Assembly: GCA_016218965.1 (NCBI GenBank) | Contig: JACRCP010000005.1 | Coordinates: 1 to 33,142, forward strand | DNA length: 33,142 nt | Reading direction: 5' to 3' | Source: Deltaproteobacteria bacterium | GTDB taxonomy: Bacteria; Myxococcota; SpSt-1050; JACRCP01 | Shown: positions 1-7,412 of the stretch, one piece after another | Layout of the letters: every line of letters begins with the position of its first letter | How positions within the stretch are numbered: the first letter of the stretch is position 1 | Notes under the pieces: model-generated | What the model saw: the letters and a program-made list of their open reading frames with translations, nothing else | Database searches by the model: none | What the model was told of the DNA's origin: nothing | Position numbers and translations under genes: made by a program

Positions 1-126
1 AGGTTGATTACGAGAAGGGCGTTCGGCTTCCACAGTTCTCAAGCGCTCATCTCCATGGTGTACCTGTGCTGCGGCGGCATTACGCTAAATCCCCCGCTGC
101 CCAAAGCCTTGAATCAACCCACATGA
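1..126 (+). pseudogene. C-terminal fragment of a transposase, probably ISL3-like (cut by window edge)
   Basis: The frame starting at base 1 is open to a TGA at 124-126 and encodes about 41 residues: RLITRRAFGFHSSQALIS, then a stretch containing YLCCGGI, ending NPPLPKALNQPT. The segment 'LITRRAFGFHS..ALI' followed by a hydrophobic stretch and a Cys-Gly-Gly turn resembles, from memory, the extreme C-terminus of ISL3-type DDE transposases. The gene continues beyond the window, so it may be an intact insertion sequence entering from the left. Family assignment is from a short stretch only and is tentative. Confidence 0.45.
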
Positions 127-153
127 AGTGCAGGAGAGTCAATTTGCGCGGCG

Positions 154-762
154 GTGGGCATCGCACGTACGCCCGACGACAAGATTTGCTTTGAGTACGC
201 GGTGAAGTCACTGCCAGGCGCGAAGGCATCGTTCACAGATGTAATGTACCTCACACCGGCCGCTAGCATAGCCGTCGAGGGAAAGTGGACTGAAGGGCGG
301 GGCCAACTTGTGAAAAGTTGGCTAAACACATACCAGAACACAACGACTCGCGGAGCCGTGTTGGACCATTGGCTGGAACTTGTAGAGCGCCGGCATTCTG
401 GCGGTGTTGGCCGTAGGGCAGTGCTGGGTTGCGAGTACCAGATGGTTCACCGAACGGCCTCTGCATGTGCGGCGGCAGCGCAAGGTCATGCGCGAGTGGT
501 CTACCAAGTTTTCAAGCCAAGGCCGGGTAAGCCGGTCGACTACGCCGGGTCTCTGGAAACGCTTCGCCGCGCGATCCGACCCAACAACCTGCTCGATTTC
601 TGGCTACACGAGATAGAGATTGCGACGACACGACGATTCTCCGAAGTCTGGCGGGCAATCGAAAGACTGCCAGTACTGTGCCGACCGTTCTTAGTGCGGC
701 GTGCGTTACTCGACGGGGGTCTCTTCCAGTTCAAAAAGGAGGTCTTCACGAAGGTCGGTTGA
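154..762 (+). CDS. PD-(D/E)XK-like protein of unknown function (DUF6946-like), possibly N-terminally truncated
   Basis: A 202-residue protein with a GTG start at 154; an in-frame stop lies at 124-126, so no longer start exists. The region FTDVM (Asp29) followed 13 residues later by a hydrophobic strand and E-G-K (Glu42, Lys44) has the D...ExK layout of PD-(D/E)XK nuclease folds. The order FTD / VEGKWTE / ..YQMVHRTASA resembles, from memory, the DUF6946 family. The start is weak: the nearest Shine-Dalgarno-like run (AGGAGAG, about 132-138) is too far upstream. With transposase sequence ending just upstream, the true N-terminus may have been lost. Nuclease activity is inferred from the motif layout only. 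Confidence 0.5.
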   Translation: MGIARTPDDKICFEYAVKSLPGAKASFTDVMYLTPAASIAVEGKWTEGRGQLVKSWLNTYQNTTTRGAVLDHWLELVERRHSGGVGRRAVLGCEYQMVHRTASACAAAAQGHARVVYQVFKPRPGKPVDYAGSLETLRRAIRPNNLLDFWLHEIEIATTRRFSEVWRAIERLPVLCRPFLVRRALLDGGLFQFKKEVFTKVG

Positions 763-905
763 GCAGCACTCATTTTGCCTCGATGGGTGTGCGGCGGCCG
801 TCGAGATCAACGGGGCCGAGCGATCATTTGCCTGCGAAGAGATGTGCGATCAGTCGCAGAAGGAAAGACGTTCTCGTTTGACATTTGAGAGAAGGAGGAA
901 GTCCC

Positions 906-1265
906 GTGAAAAGAATAGTTGCAGTACTGGCGGTGGCGTTCGTGTTTGCGTTTGCCGCTTGCGGACCATGTTCTCAACGAACGGCATTCAAAGAAGTATG
1001 TCCCACTGTTGAGATGACTGAAGCTGCGAGCAGGATTGTCGAGTTGGTTGAGACCAAATGCCGTGGACCCGAAGTACAAGTTTATGTAAGGGCCAACGTC
1101 GACATTCAGCATCAATTTTTCACGACAACCTTTTTCGATTCAGAGGGAGTGCAGCTGGGAACGAATGGAATGTCTTTTCGGAATCTCCGCAAGGGAGACA
1201 TCGCGCGGGGGCATGATATAGGGCCGATTGGCAGAGTTCGGGTAAGAATCAGCCCGGAATACTAG
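906..1265 (+). CDS. Small predicted lipoprotein, function unknown
   Basis: 119 residues from a GTG at 906, chosen because a strong AAGGAGG lies at 892-898. The first 20 residues (MKRIVAVLAVAFVFAFAACG) form a basic n-region, a hydrophobic core and a lipobox-like FAAC, so export and lipidation of Cys19 are likely. The rest is small and soluble, with a central region (residues about 55-110) of alternating hydrophobic and polar residues that looks like a small beta fold. I recognise no family. It stands alone between mobile-element remnants, so its ancestral neighbours may have been lost. Confidence 0.65.
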   Translation: MKRIVAVLAVAFVFAFAACGPCSQRTAFKEVCPTVEMTEAASRIVELVETKCRGPEVQVYVRANVDIQHQFFTTTFFDSEGVQLGTNGMSFRNLRKGDIARGHDIGPIGRVRVRISPEY

Positions 1266-1334
1266 AGAGCTTTTGGAAAACCACTGAACGGGCAGCCCGA
1301 CCCAGGGACACAGGGACAGGGGTCATCACGCTGG

Positions 1335-1362
1335 ACTTAGGGGACGTTGGTGCGGAACGTGC
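1335..1362 (+). repeat. Direct repeat copy A (28 bp), RAYT-associated type
   Basis: ACTTAGGGGACG-T-TGGTGCGGA at 1335-1357 and its flank recur at 1543-1570 with about three mismatches. Such GGGGACG(T/G)TGGTGCGGA tracts are typical of DNA flanking REP-associated tyrosine transposases, whose remnant starts at 1607. A short run of GGGACA repeats lies just upstream (about 1303-1320). Confidence 0.6.
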
Positions 1363-1414
1363 ATTGCACCTATTCTGCAAGTAACACCACACGACATGAA
1401 CCTCGTTCACAACA

Positions 1415-1543
1415 TTACGGTTCTTCCCACATCACCGGTAGTTCTCCCGCCAGTTGCTCCAGCGAAAGTCCGTCCGGCTCGTTGCCGTCGAGGATGGCTT
1501 CTACAACACGCGGAGCGAGGCATGTCAGCTCGTGCTGGGAGAA
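1415..1543 (-). pseudogene. C-terminal fragment of a serine recombinase/resolvase
   Basis: On the minus strand, 42 residues ending at the stop at 1415-1417 contain LAPRVVEAILDG, a short Pro-Asp-Gly-Leu segment and PVMWEEP. This 'aP.iveaILdG..P.gLtL..L....P..WeeQ' pattern is the recurring extreme C-terminus of large serine recombinases of phages and mobile elements. Everything upstream of it in the frame (1544-1684) is unrelated sequence containing the direct repeat and the RAYT remnant in another frame. It is therefore a decayed scrap rather than a gene, and marks an old integrative element. Confidence 0.55.
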
Positions 1544-1570
1544 CTTAGGGGACGGTGGTGCGGACTGTGC
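1543..1570 (+). repeat. Direct repeat copy B (28 bp), RAYT-associated type
   Basis: ACTTAGGGGACG-G-TGGTGCGGA and flank, a near-identical second copy of the repeat at 1335-1362. It lies 37 bp upstream of the RAYT-type start codon at 1607, the usual position for this kind of flanking repeat. Confidence 0.6.
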
Positions 1571-1606
1571 TTGACGACTTGCGCTTGTTGGTGACAAAAG
1601 ATTCGC

Positions 1607-1680
1607 ATGCCACGAGGACCGAGACTTGACGCCCCCGGGACGCTCCACAACGTGATGGGACGCGGGAATCATCGGCGCGC
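1607..1680 (+). pseudogene. N-terminal fragment of a REP-associated tyrosine transposase (RAYT, Y1_Tnp family)
   Basis: The first codons read MPRGPRLDAPGTLHNVMGRG, the characteristic opening of RAYT/IS200-like transposases (MPR.PRldaPGalhHVm.RGi.R). After about 24 codons the similarity stops, and the frame continues only as anti-sense of the toxin-antitoxin genes. The catalytic HUH and Tyr motifs are absent, so it is an inactive remnant. The break point is within about 50 bp of the toxin gene end at 1730. Confidence 0.7.
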
Positions 1681-1729
1681 TCACGTGTGCCGGTATTCCC
1701 CTGTCGGCGGCACGTTGAGCGCGGCGTTG

Positions 1730-1987
1730 TCAGCGATACGCTTCACGGCGGTGCCTGACGGCATACACGGTGATTACCTGGTCACTGGCTTCCACCGTGT
1801 AGAGAATCCGCCAGTCTCCCACGCGGAGGCGATGCCCTTCGTAACCACTGGACAGTTTCAAAATCCCTGCCGGAAAGGGGTTTTCACGCAGCACGGCAAT
1901 CTTGCGACTCACGCGGTCACGCACTGCGTGAGTCAGCCGCTCGAACTCCCTGGCGGCAGAGGCGGTGAAATCGATGCGGTAGCTCAA
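1730..1987 (-). CDS. RelE/ParE-superfamily toxin
   Basis: 85 residues. It has the typical RelE opening (SYRIDFTASAAREFERLTHAVRDRV), a central helical segment (RKIAVLRENPFP) and the C-terminal strand signature (RLRVGDWRILYTV then TVYAVRHRREAYR) with the basic and aromatic residues expected of ribosome-dependent mRNA interferases. The start is a TTG at 1987-1985 overlapping the antitoxin stop (TTGA), indicating translational coupling. Antitoxin-first order is usual for relBE. The mRNA-cleavage role is from the family, not shown here. Confidence 0.85.
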   Translation of the reverse strand: MSYRIDFTASAAREFERLTHAVRDRVSRKIAVLRENPFPAGILKLSSGYEGHRLRVGDWRILYTVEASDQVITVYAVRHRREAYR

Positions 1988-2226
1988 CGAGCTCTCGTGC
2001 GAGTTTTCTTGAGGATTTCTTCGAATGGGATACGCGGCTCATTCTTGCGTTGCGCCCACAGCAGTGCTCCCTCGATGTTGTCTCGCAGATCCTCGTCAGA
2101 TAGAAGCAGCCCCAGGAATTCCTCGCGAGTTTTCTTGGGCAGAGCGCGGAAGGCGGCGTGGAATACTGTTGCCGTGGCTCCGTTGTGCTCTCGCCGAAGG
2201 ACCGCTGCTTTAGCGGCGTGTGGCAT
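1984..2226 (-). CDS. Antitoxin of a RelE-type module
   Basis: 80 residues. The ATG at 2226-2224 is chosen over an earlier start because GGAGGTGA (2238-2231) lies just upstream. The sequence is mostly helical and charged (FRALPKKTREEFLGLLL, then LRDNIEGALLWAQRK) with a basic C-terminus. It resembles the small uncharacterised antitoxins that precede RelE toxins; I see no clear DNA-binding domain. It overlaps the toxin start by a few bases, so the pair is one operon and presumably autoregulated. Confidence 0.75.
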   Translation of the reverse strand: MPHAAKAAVLRREHNGATATVFHAAFRALPKKTREEFLGLLLSDEDLRDNIEGALLWAQRKNEPRIPFEEILKKTRTRAR

Positions 2227-2304
2227 AGCTTCACCTCCTACTGAAAAGAATACCACGTCAGCGGCACGTGAGCCAACTTCGCGCCACCCTTCCGCGCCGC
2301 CCTT

Positions 2305-3000
2305 TCACTCCTTCTCCATGTCCACGCCGGTCAGGCGCTTGAGGTTCTCCTCGCGGCCGATGACGACCACCACGTCGCCTTTTTCGAAGACGTACGACGG
2401 GTCGGGGACGAGTTCCATCGTCTCGGTCATCGCCTCGGGCGTCGCGGGCGCCGCCTGCACGCGGTGGATGGCGATGACGTTCACGCCGAAGTCCGTCCGG
2501 AACCGGCAGTCTATGAGCGGCCGGCCGATGAAGCGCTTGTCCACCTCCCACTCGATGATCGAATAGCCCTCGGCGAGCTCCACGTGCTCGACCATGTTGG
2601 GCGTGAGCAGCGCCGCGGCGATCTTCTTGGCCATGTCCTGTTCGATCTGAATGACCTTTGTCGCCCCGGCAAGCTTGAGAATGCGCGCCTCGCGGTCGGT
2701 GTTGGCGCGGCAGATGATCTCACGAACCTTCATTTCCTTTAAGGCCGCGGCGGTGAGCACCGCGGCCTCGAACGACTCGCCAATCGCGACGACGGCGACG
2801 TCGACCTTGTCTGCGCCGACGGCGGCAAGAGATCGGGGCTCGGTCGAATCGAGCTGGGCCGCGTACGAGACGTGATCCTTGATCTCCTCGATGTTGTCAA
2901 TGTGGTTGTCGACGGCTATGACCTCGGCCCCCCCTTTTCCGAGCGCCTGCGCCATGGTCATCCCGAATTTGCCGAGGCCAACGACGAGTATCTTGCGCAT
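2305..3000 (-). CDS. TrkA/KtrA-type potassium channel regulatory subunit
   Basis: 231 residues from ATG 3000-2998; GGAGG at 3011-3007 gives a good spacing and excludes the TTG six bases upstream. The N-terminal RCK_N domain opens with KILVVGLGKFG, the Rossmann glycine motif, and has an acidic residue at the end of strand 2 (VIAVDN) for NAD(H)/nucleotide binding. The C-terminal RCK_C (TrkA-C) domain lies around residues 140-228 (RFIGRPLIDCRFRTDFGVNVIAI..., ending VVVVIGREENLKRL). A single RCK pair with this length fits KtrA rather than the two-repeat enterobacterial TrkA. It gates the membrane partner encoded immediately upstream (13-bp gap). Confidence 0.93.
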   Translation of the reverse strand: MRKILVVGLGKFGMTMAQALGKGGAEVIAVDNHIDNIEEIKDHVSYAAQLDSTEPRSLAAVGADKVDVAVVAIGESFEAAVLTAAALKEMKVREIICRANTDREARILKLAGATKVIQIEQDMAKKIAAALLTPNMVEHVELAEGYSIIEWEVDKRFIGRPLIDCRFRTDFGVNVIAIHRVQAAPATPEAMTETMELVPDPSYVFEKGDVVVVIGREENLKRLTGVDMEKE

Positions 3001-3013
3001 TCCCAACCTCCAC

Positions 3014-4831
3014 CTATCCGATGATCACATGGTCGTCCGGGTACCTGAACCTCCCCGCGACCGGCCGCTCGGCCAGCGCCACCGCCAGCGTGAGCGGCCC
3101 GATGCGTCCGACGAACATCGTAATGATAATCACGAGCTTTCCCAGGGGCGAAAGCGCGGGCGTCACGCCGGTCGAAAGCCCCACGGTCCCGAAAGCCGAG
3201 ACGACCTCGAACAGAAGCTGATGGAACTCCGCCTGTTCGGTGTAGAGAAGGCAGCAGAGCGACCCCGCGCACAGGCTCATGGCGATGAAGACGAGTGCCG
3301 AGGACCTGTAGATTATCGCGGGCGGGATGGTGCGCCTGAACGCCTCGACGTGCTCGCGCCGGCGGAGAAGCGCCCGGACGGTGAGGACGATGACCGCGAA
3401 CGACGTCGTCTTGATCCCGCCTCCGGTGCTCTGCGGTGACGCCCCGATGAACATCAGCACCACAATGACAAAAAGAGTGACGGTCGCCATGCTTCCTGTG
3501 GGGACCGTGTTGAACCCGGCTGTTCGCGGGGTTATCGACTGGAAGACCGCCGCGGCGACCTTGTCCGGCGCCGACAACGGCGCGAGCGTGTTGTTCCACT
3601 CCAGCGCGAGTATCAGGACCGTCCCCGCTGCGATGAGGCCGGCCGTGATGGTCAGGACGACCTTCGAGTGAAACGTCAGCCTGAAGCGCTGACGTTTGTC
3701 CGACAACCGGCGCCGCACCCACTCGGCGAGGTTGAGGAGGACCGGAAACCCGATCCCTCCGACGACTATCAATCCCGCTATCGAAAACGTCGTGACCCAG
3801 TTCCCCGCGAACCCCTCGAGATTGTTGGAGAACAGCGAGAACCCGGCGTTGCAGAACGCCGAGATCGCGTGGAAAACGGCCGAGAAGAGGCGAGTCAGAG
3901 TGCCGCCGATCACGCCGCGCGCGGACCAGTCGGCAAACAGTATCGCCGCACCGGCGGCCTCGATGACCACTGTGAAAACGAAGATGAGTTTGACGTTGTG
4001 CGCGATGCCGCTCAGCGTATCGGCCTCCATGATTTCCTTGAGTGTCGACTCGGCGCGCACCTCGAGCCGCCGGCCGGCCAGGACGGGGACAAGGACCGAC
4101 ATGGTGATGATCCCCAGGCCGCCCGCCTGCACCAGCAGGAGAATCACCACGTGGCCGAAGCGCGTGTACCATGTGCCTATGTCCACTGTTGAGAGCCCCG
4201 TCACACAGGTGGCCGACGTCGAGATGAAAAGGGCGTCAATAAAAGAGATGTTTCCGACGGACGGCACCGCCTGCGGGAGGCAGAGGAGGAAACTCCCGAG
4301 GAGGATCACCACGCCGAACGTGAACGCAGTCATTGCCGACGGCGATCGCCCCAGGCTGTGAAGGAAGTTCCGGGCCTTGCTCGTCCCGGTGAATGTCTTG
4401 AGCATGAGCGCGACGTAAAAGATGACCGCGTATGTGCGGTACGCGGCGTCGAGCGAAAGGTCGTCGCCCGGGTCGCGAAGGCCAAGCCAGATGATCCAGG
4501 CGCGCTCGCCGGCGAGCAAAAGTACGCAGCCCAGGAGGAGCGCGTCGAACCAGTTGTCGCGTACGTGCCGGATGAACCTGCGGCCGGCGGGGGCGCGCCA
4601 CCACCAGTCGGCGGCGAATGCCAGCGCAAAAAGCGTCCCTGTGACGCCGGGGGCCAGGATCGCGTAGCGGTTGGGCGAAAAGAAGAGGTCGGCGACGAGC
4701 CCGCCGACCATGAGCGGGAGCAGCCACCCCGAGGTGATGAGGGCGGGCCTTTCCGCAGGCGGCCCGCCGGACGGGGGCGGCCCGCCGGCCCGCTCGGGCG
4801 GCTCCTTCGGGGAGGAACTGCGTTCTCGCAT
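3014..4831 (-). CDS. TrkH/KtrB-family potassium uptake membrane subunit
   Basis: About 605 residues from ATG 4831-4829. A Pro/Gly/Ser-rich cytoplasmic N-terminus (residues 1-35) and two or three extra membrane helices (about 35-140) precede the four-fold SKT core. The four selectivity-filter loops are visible: SATCVTGLST, FCNAGFSLF, ITPRTAGFN and AFGTVGLSTG. These are the Thr/Asn-x-Gly-Phe/Leu filters typical of KtrB/TrkH. The protein is longer than KtrB (about 450), explained by the N-terminal extension. It is the first gene of a two-gene operon with the RCK subunit; together they form a nucleotide-gated potassium uptake system in the inner membrane. Confidence 0.95.
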   Translation of the reverse strand: MRERSSSPKEPPERAGGPPPSGGPPAERPALITSGWLLPLMVGGLVADLFFSPNRYAILAPGVTGTLFALAFAADWWWRAPAGRRFIRHVRDNWFDALLLGCVLLLAGERAWIIWLGLRDPGDDLSLDAAYRTYAVIFYVALMLKTFTGTSKARNFLHSLGRSPSAMTAFTFGVVILLGSFLLCLPQAVPSVGNISFIDALFISTSATCVTGLSTVDIGTWYTRFGHVVILLLVQAGGLGIITMSVLVPVLAGRRLEVRAESTLKEIMEADTLSGIAHNVKLIFVFTVVIEAAGAAILFADWSARGVIGGTLTRLFSAVFHAISAFCNAGFSLFSNNLEGFAGNWVTTFSIAGLIVVGGIGFPVLLNLAEWVRRRLSDKRQRFRLTFHSKVVLTITAGLIAAGTVLILALEWNNTLAPLSAPDKVAAAVFQSITPRTAGFNTVPTGSMATVTLFVIVVLMFIGASPQSTGGGIKTTSFAVIVLTVRALLRRREHVEAFRRTIPPAIIYRSSALVFIAMSLCAGSLCCLLYTEQAEFHQLLFEVVSAFGTVGLSTGVTPALSPLGKLVIIITMFVGRIGPLTLAVALAERPVAGRFRYPDDHVIIG

Positions 4832-4917
4832 CGCCAAGGTTACCGCTCTTTCCGCCCGGGTCGGCGCACAGACTAGCCACGAGGGCGCCGGGTGTCAACG
4901 GCGCCCGCCGAATCCGG

Positions 4918-5943
4918 CTACTGCCCACTCCAGCATGCAATGATGCACGGCCGGGTGCATGAACGGATCTTTCGCCGCACGGGCCGGAACGCAGGCGCGC
5001 GCCAGAGCCTGCGGAGGTCCGGCGTCCCGCCGCCTGCCTGCGGGACGTTCCCGAAACACGTGCTCACCTCGCCCTGAGCCGTCACGATCATCTCGCCGAA
5101 CCCCGCCATGCACCGCGTGCGCAGCCTGGCGCCGGGGTCTTCGAAGTAGCGGACGATTGCGCGCAGGTACTCGTCCGAGTGCATCACCCTGCGCTCGTTC
5201 GCATTTCTCCGAACGATCTCCTCCAGGCCGGTTTTCAGCGCGGCGAGGTTCTCCTTTTTGACCCACTGCGCGGCGTTTCCGGGGTCCGCTGTCACGGCCT
5301 GGAAATCCATGAAGTCCGCGCCAAGGCCCGAAAGCAGGTCGTGGATCCGCGGGAGAAGGTGGGCGTTCTGGTCCATCACCACCGACATGGTGCCGATGAC
5401 GAACTTTTCGGCCAGCGCCTCGTCGGGGACATGGGGCCGGGGCATTCCTCGAAAGCCCGAGGCCATCCGGATAGCCCCGACGATCCTGTCAAACGAGCCG
5501 GGGACGCCCCGGATGGCGTCGTGCGTCGCGGCGTCCGGCCCGTCGATCGAGAACATCAGGACGTTTAAGCCCGCGTCGTATAGACGCTCCATCTTCTCGG
5601 GTGTCATCAACCAGCCTGATGTGATGACCGACGAGAGGAGACCGAGTTCGGACGAGCGGCGGACGAACACCGCGACATCGTCAAGTCGCAGGAACGGCTC
5701 GCCGCCCGAAAACATGACCTCGGGAACCCCCCAGGCGGACGCCTGATCTATCATCGAAAGTACCTCCACCGCGGGAAGTTCCGACGTCTGGTCGGCCCCG
5801 CGCGTCCAGCACATGACGCACTTGAGCGGACAGCGGTGGGTTACGAGAAATATGACCTTTGACGGGCGGACCAGCGGGTAGTCCAGCCGGTACGAGAGAT
5901 CGAGGCGCGTCTTCCTGAACCGTTCTTCACGTGCCGTGCGCAT
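4918..5943 (-). CDS. Radical SAM protein with SPASM/twitch-like C-terminus
   Basis: 341 residues from ATG 5943-5941. The radical SAM cluster motif is CPLKCVMC (CX3CX2C, near residue 39), followed by MFSGGEPFLR (the GGE motif binding SAM) and the FSIDGPDAATHD strand, all typical of the SPASM/PqqE-like group. At the C-terminus, cysteines in RTRCMAGFGE, STCFGN and CTRPCIIACW fit one or more auxiliary iron-sulfur clusters. The substrate is unknown; no precursor-peptide gene was recognised nearby. It is divergent from the metallophosphoesterase gene (77-bp intergenic). Confidence 0.88.
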   Translation of the reverse strand: MRTAREERFRKTRLDLSYRLDYPLVRPSKVIFLVTHRCPLKCVMCWTRGADQTSELPAVEVLSMIDQASAWGVPEVMFSGGEPFLRLDDVAVFVRRSSELGLLSSVITSGWLMTPEKMERLYDAGLNVLMFSIDGPDAATHDAIRGVPGSFDRIVGAIRMASGFRGMPRPHVPDEALAEKFVIGTMSVVMDQNAHLLPRIHDLLSGLGADFMDFQAVTADPGNAAQWVKKENLAALKTGLEEIVRRNANERRVMHSDEYLRAIVRYFEDPGARLRTRCMAGFGEMIVTAQGEVSTCFGNVPQAGGGTPDLRRLWRAPAFRPVRRKIRSCTRPCIIACWSGQ

Positions 5944-6020
5944 CGGCCGAAGGGTAGCACCTTTGAAAACTGTGCACAATGCGGCCGACTTTGCGTTATC
6001 ATGGCATGAGTGGAGGTCGA

Positions 6021-7343
6021 ATGAAGAGAGGACGACCGCGACAAATCGCTTTGTTTGCAGCAATCGGATCGATCGCGATCGCCGCGTGCGGGGACGGCGG
6101 CGCATCCGAGGAAAACGACGCGGCTGTGCCTGACGCCGCGATTCCCGCCGACGCGGGGGCGACCCCGGACTCACCCGCTGCCGACGCCGGATCGGACGCT
6201 GGGGTTGACACAGGACCGGTCTGCACCGACCTCGATGGCGGGACGCCAATCCCCCTCGAAACGGACCCCGTCTTCGTCAAGGGGCCCTACCTCATGTACA
6301 CATCGCAGACGAGCGTAGTGGTCATGTGGGAGACGCCGGAGGCGGCCGGATCGACGGTCGAGTACGGGCCCACCGAGGCGCTCGGCAGCAGTGTGGCGGG
6401 CACCGAAAAAGGACCCGAGGCGGGGGACGAGGGGACCGTGCACGAGCTCAGCGTGACAGGGCTTCTGCCTGGGGCGGAGTATTTCTATCGCGCAGGCGAC
6501 GCCACGGCGTGGAGCGCGGTGCATCGGTTCCGGACCGCCGCGCCGCAGGCGACCCCGTTTCGGTTTGCCGCGCTCGCCGACACTCAGTCGCACCCCGAGG
6601 TGCATTCGCGTCTCATCCCGCTCATTGCCGCCTGGGGTCCGTCGTTCGTGGTCCACGCCGGCGACGAGATCGGCGACGGGTCGAGCGCCGCGGGGTGGCA
6701 GACGGAATTTTTCGACGTGATCCGCCCGCTCGCACACCGGATTCCCTACTTCGTCGCAGTCGGCAACCACGAAAAGGACCATGATCTCTTCTACCGGTTC
6801 GTGTCGTACCCGACCGAGCAAGAGAGCTACTACACGTTCACCTGGGGCGATGTGTTTTTCGTTGCCATCGACTCAAACAAGTACATCTTCGGCACACTGG
6901 ACCCCCAGCATGCGTGGATCGACGAACAGCTCAAGACGCCCGAGGCAAAGGCGGCGAAATGGCGCGTGGCGGCCTTCCACGAACCGGCCTACTCCGAGTC
7001 TTGGGGCGGATGCACTTTTGAGGGAAACCCGGCGATTCGCAGCGCGCTCATCCCGCTTCTTGAGCAAAGCGGCATCAACCTCATCATCAACGGCCACACG
7101 CACGAGTACGAGCGCGGGTACCTAAACGGCGTCTACCACGTGATCACCGGCGGCGGGGGAGGAGGGCTCGAGACCGACTGGTGCACCGACTGGCCGCACA
7201 TCACGGTGCAAAAACCTGTTCATCACTTCCTGGCCGTCGAGGCCGGTTGCGAGGCGCTCACCGTGCGTGCGATCGACATAGACGGGATCGAGTTTGACTT
7301 TTTCGAGATCCCGGCGCAAGGTCAAAAGGACCCAAAGGACTGA
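6021..7343 (+). CDS. Purple-acid-phosphatase-like metallophosphoesterase lipoprotein
   Basis: 440 residues from ATG 6021 with GGAGG at 6012-6016. Lipoprotein signal with lipobox IAAC, then an Asp/Ala/Gly/Pro-rich linker (about residues 25-70), then a fibronectin-like N-terminal domain of purple acid phosphatases (FVKGPYLMYTSQTSVVVMW... YFYRAGD). The calcineurin-like domain shows all metal motifs: LADTQ (Asp187), HAGDEIGDG, VGNHEKD, AFHEPAYS and NGHTHEYERG. It should hydrolyse a phosphoester outside the cytoplasm, anchored by lipid. The stop codon lies inside a 9-bp tandem repeat (7325-7351). The gene converges on the lipoprotein ending at 7412. Confidence 0.9.
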   Translation: MKRGRPRQIALFAAIGSIAIAACGDGGASEENDAAVPDAAIPADAGATPDSPAADAGSDAGVDTGPVCTDLDGGTPIPLETDPVFVKGPYLMYTSQTSVVVMWETPEAAGSTVEYGPTEALGSSVAGTEKGPEAGDEGTVHELSVTGLLPGAEYFYRAGDATAWSAVHRFRTAAPQATPFRFAALADTQSHPEVHSRLIPLIAAWGPSFVVHAGDEIGDGSSAAGWQTEFFDVIRPLAHRIPYFVAVGNHEKDHDLFYRFVSYPTEQESYYTFTWGDVFFVAIDSNKYIFGTLDPQHAWIDEQLKTPEAKAAKWRVAAFHEPAYSESWGGCTFEGNPAIRSALIPLLEQSGINLIINGHTHEYERGYLNGVYHVITGGGGGGLETDWCTDWPHITVQKPVHHFLAVEAGCEALTVRAIDIDGIEFDFFEIPAQGQKDPKD

Positions 7344-7412
7344 AAGGACTGCAACGACGCCCGGTGCCGTGTGTTCCGGTCGTGCGGTCCCTGTCGTCGT
7401 TTGGGTCCTTTT
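7324..7412. repeat. Inverted repeat with internal 9-bp tandem repeats between convergent genes
   Basis: AAAAGGACCCAAA (7324-7336) is perfectly complementary to TTTGGGTCCTTTT (7400-7412). Inside the left arm are three 9-bp units AAAGGACCC, AAAGGACTG, AAAGGACTG (7325-7351). The inner ACGACG/CGTCGT pair could form a competing stem. Both flanking genes end within the arms (stops at 7341-7343 and 7412-7414), so the structure may act as a two-way terminator, though the loop is long. Confidence 0.6.

Noticed and set aside
878..883. TTGACA as a -35 box for the small lipoprotein at 906.
   Set aside because: No -10 box fits between it and the start codon; 23 bp are insufficient.
5971..5978. Palindrome TGTGCACA between the divergent genes at 5943 and 6021, considered as a third copy of the sigma54-regulon motif.
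   Set aside because: Only overlapping hexamers; it lacks the 14-bp spacing and the TTGT-N-CAGC core, and there is no -24/-12 element nearby.
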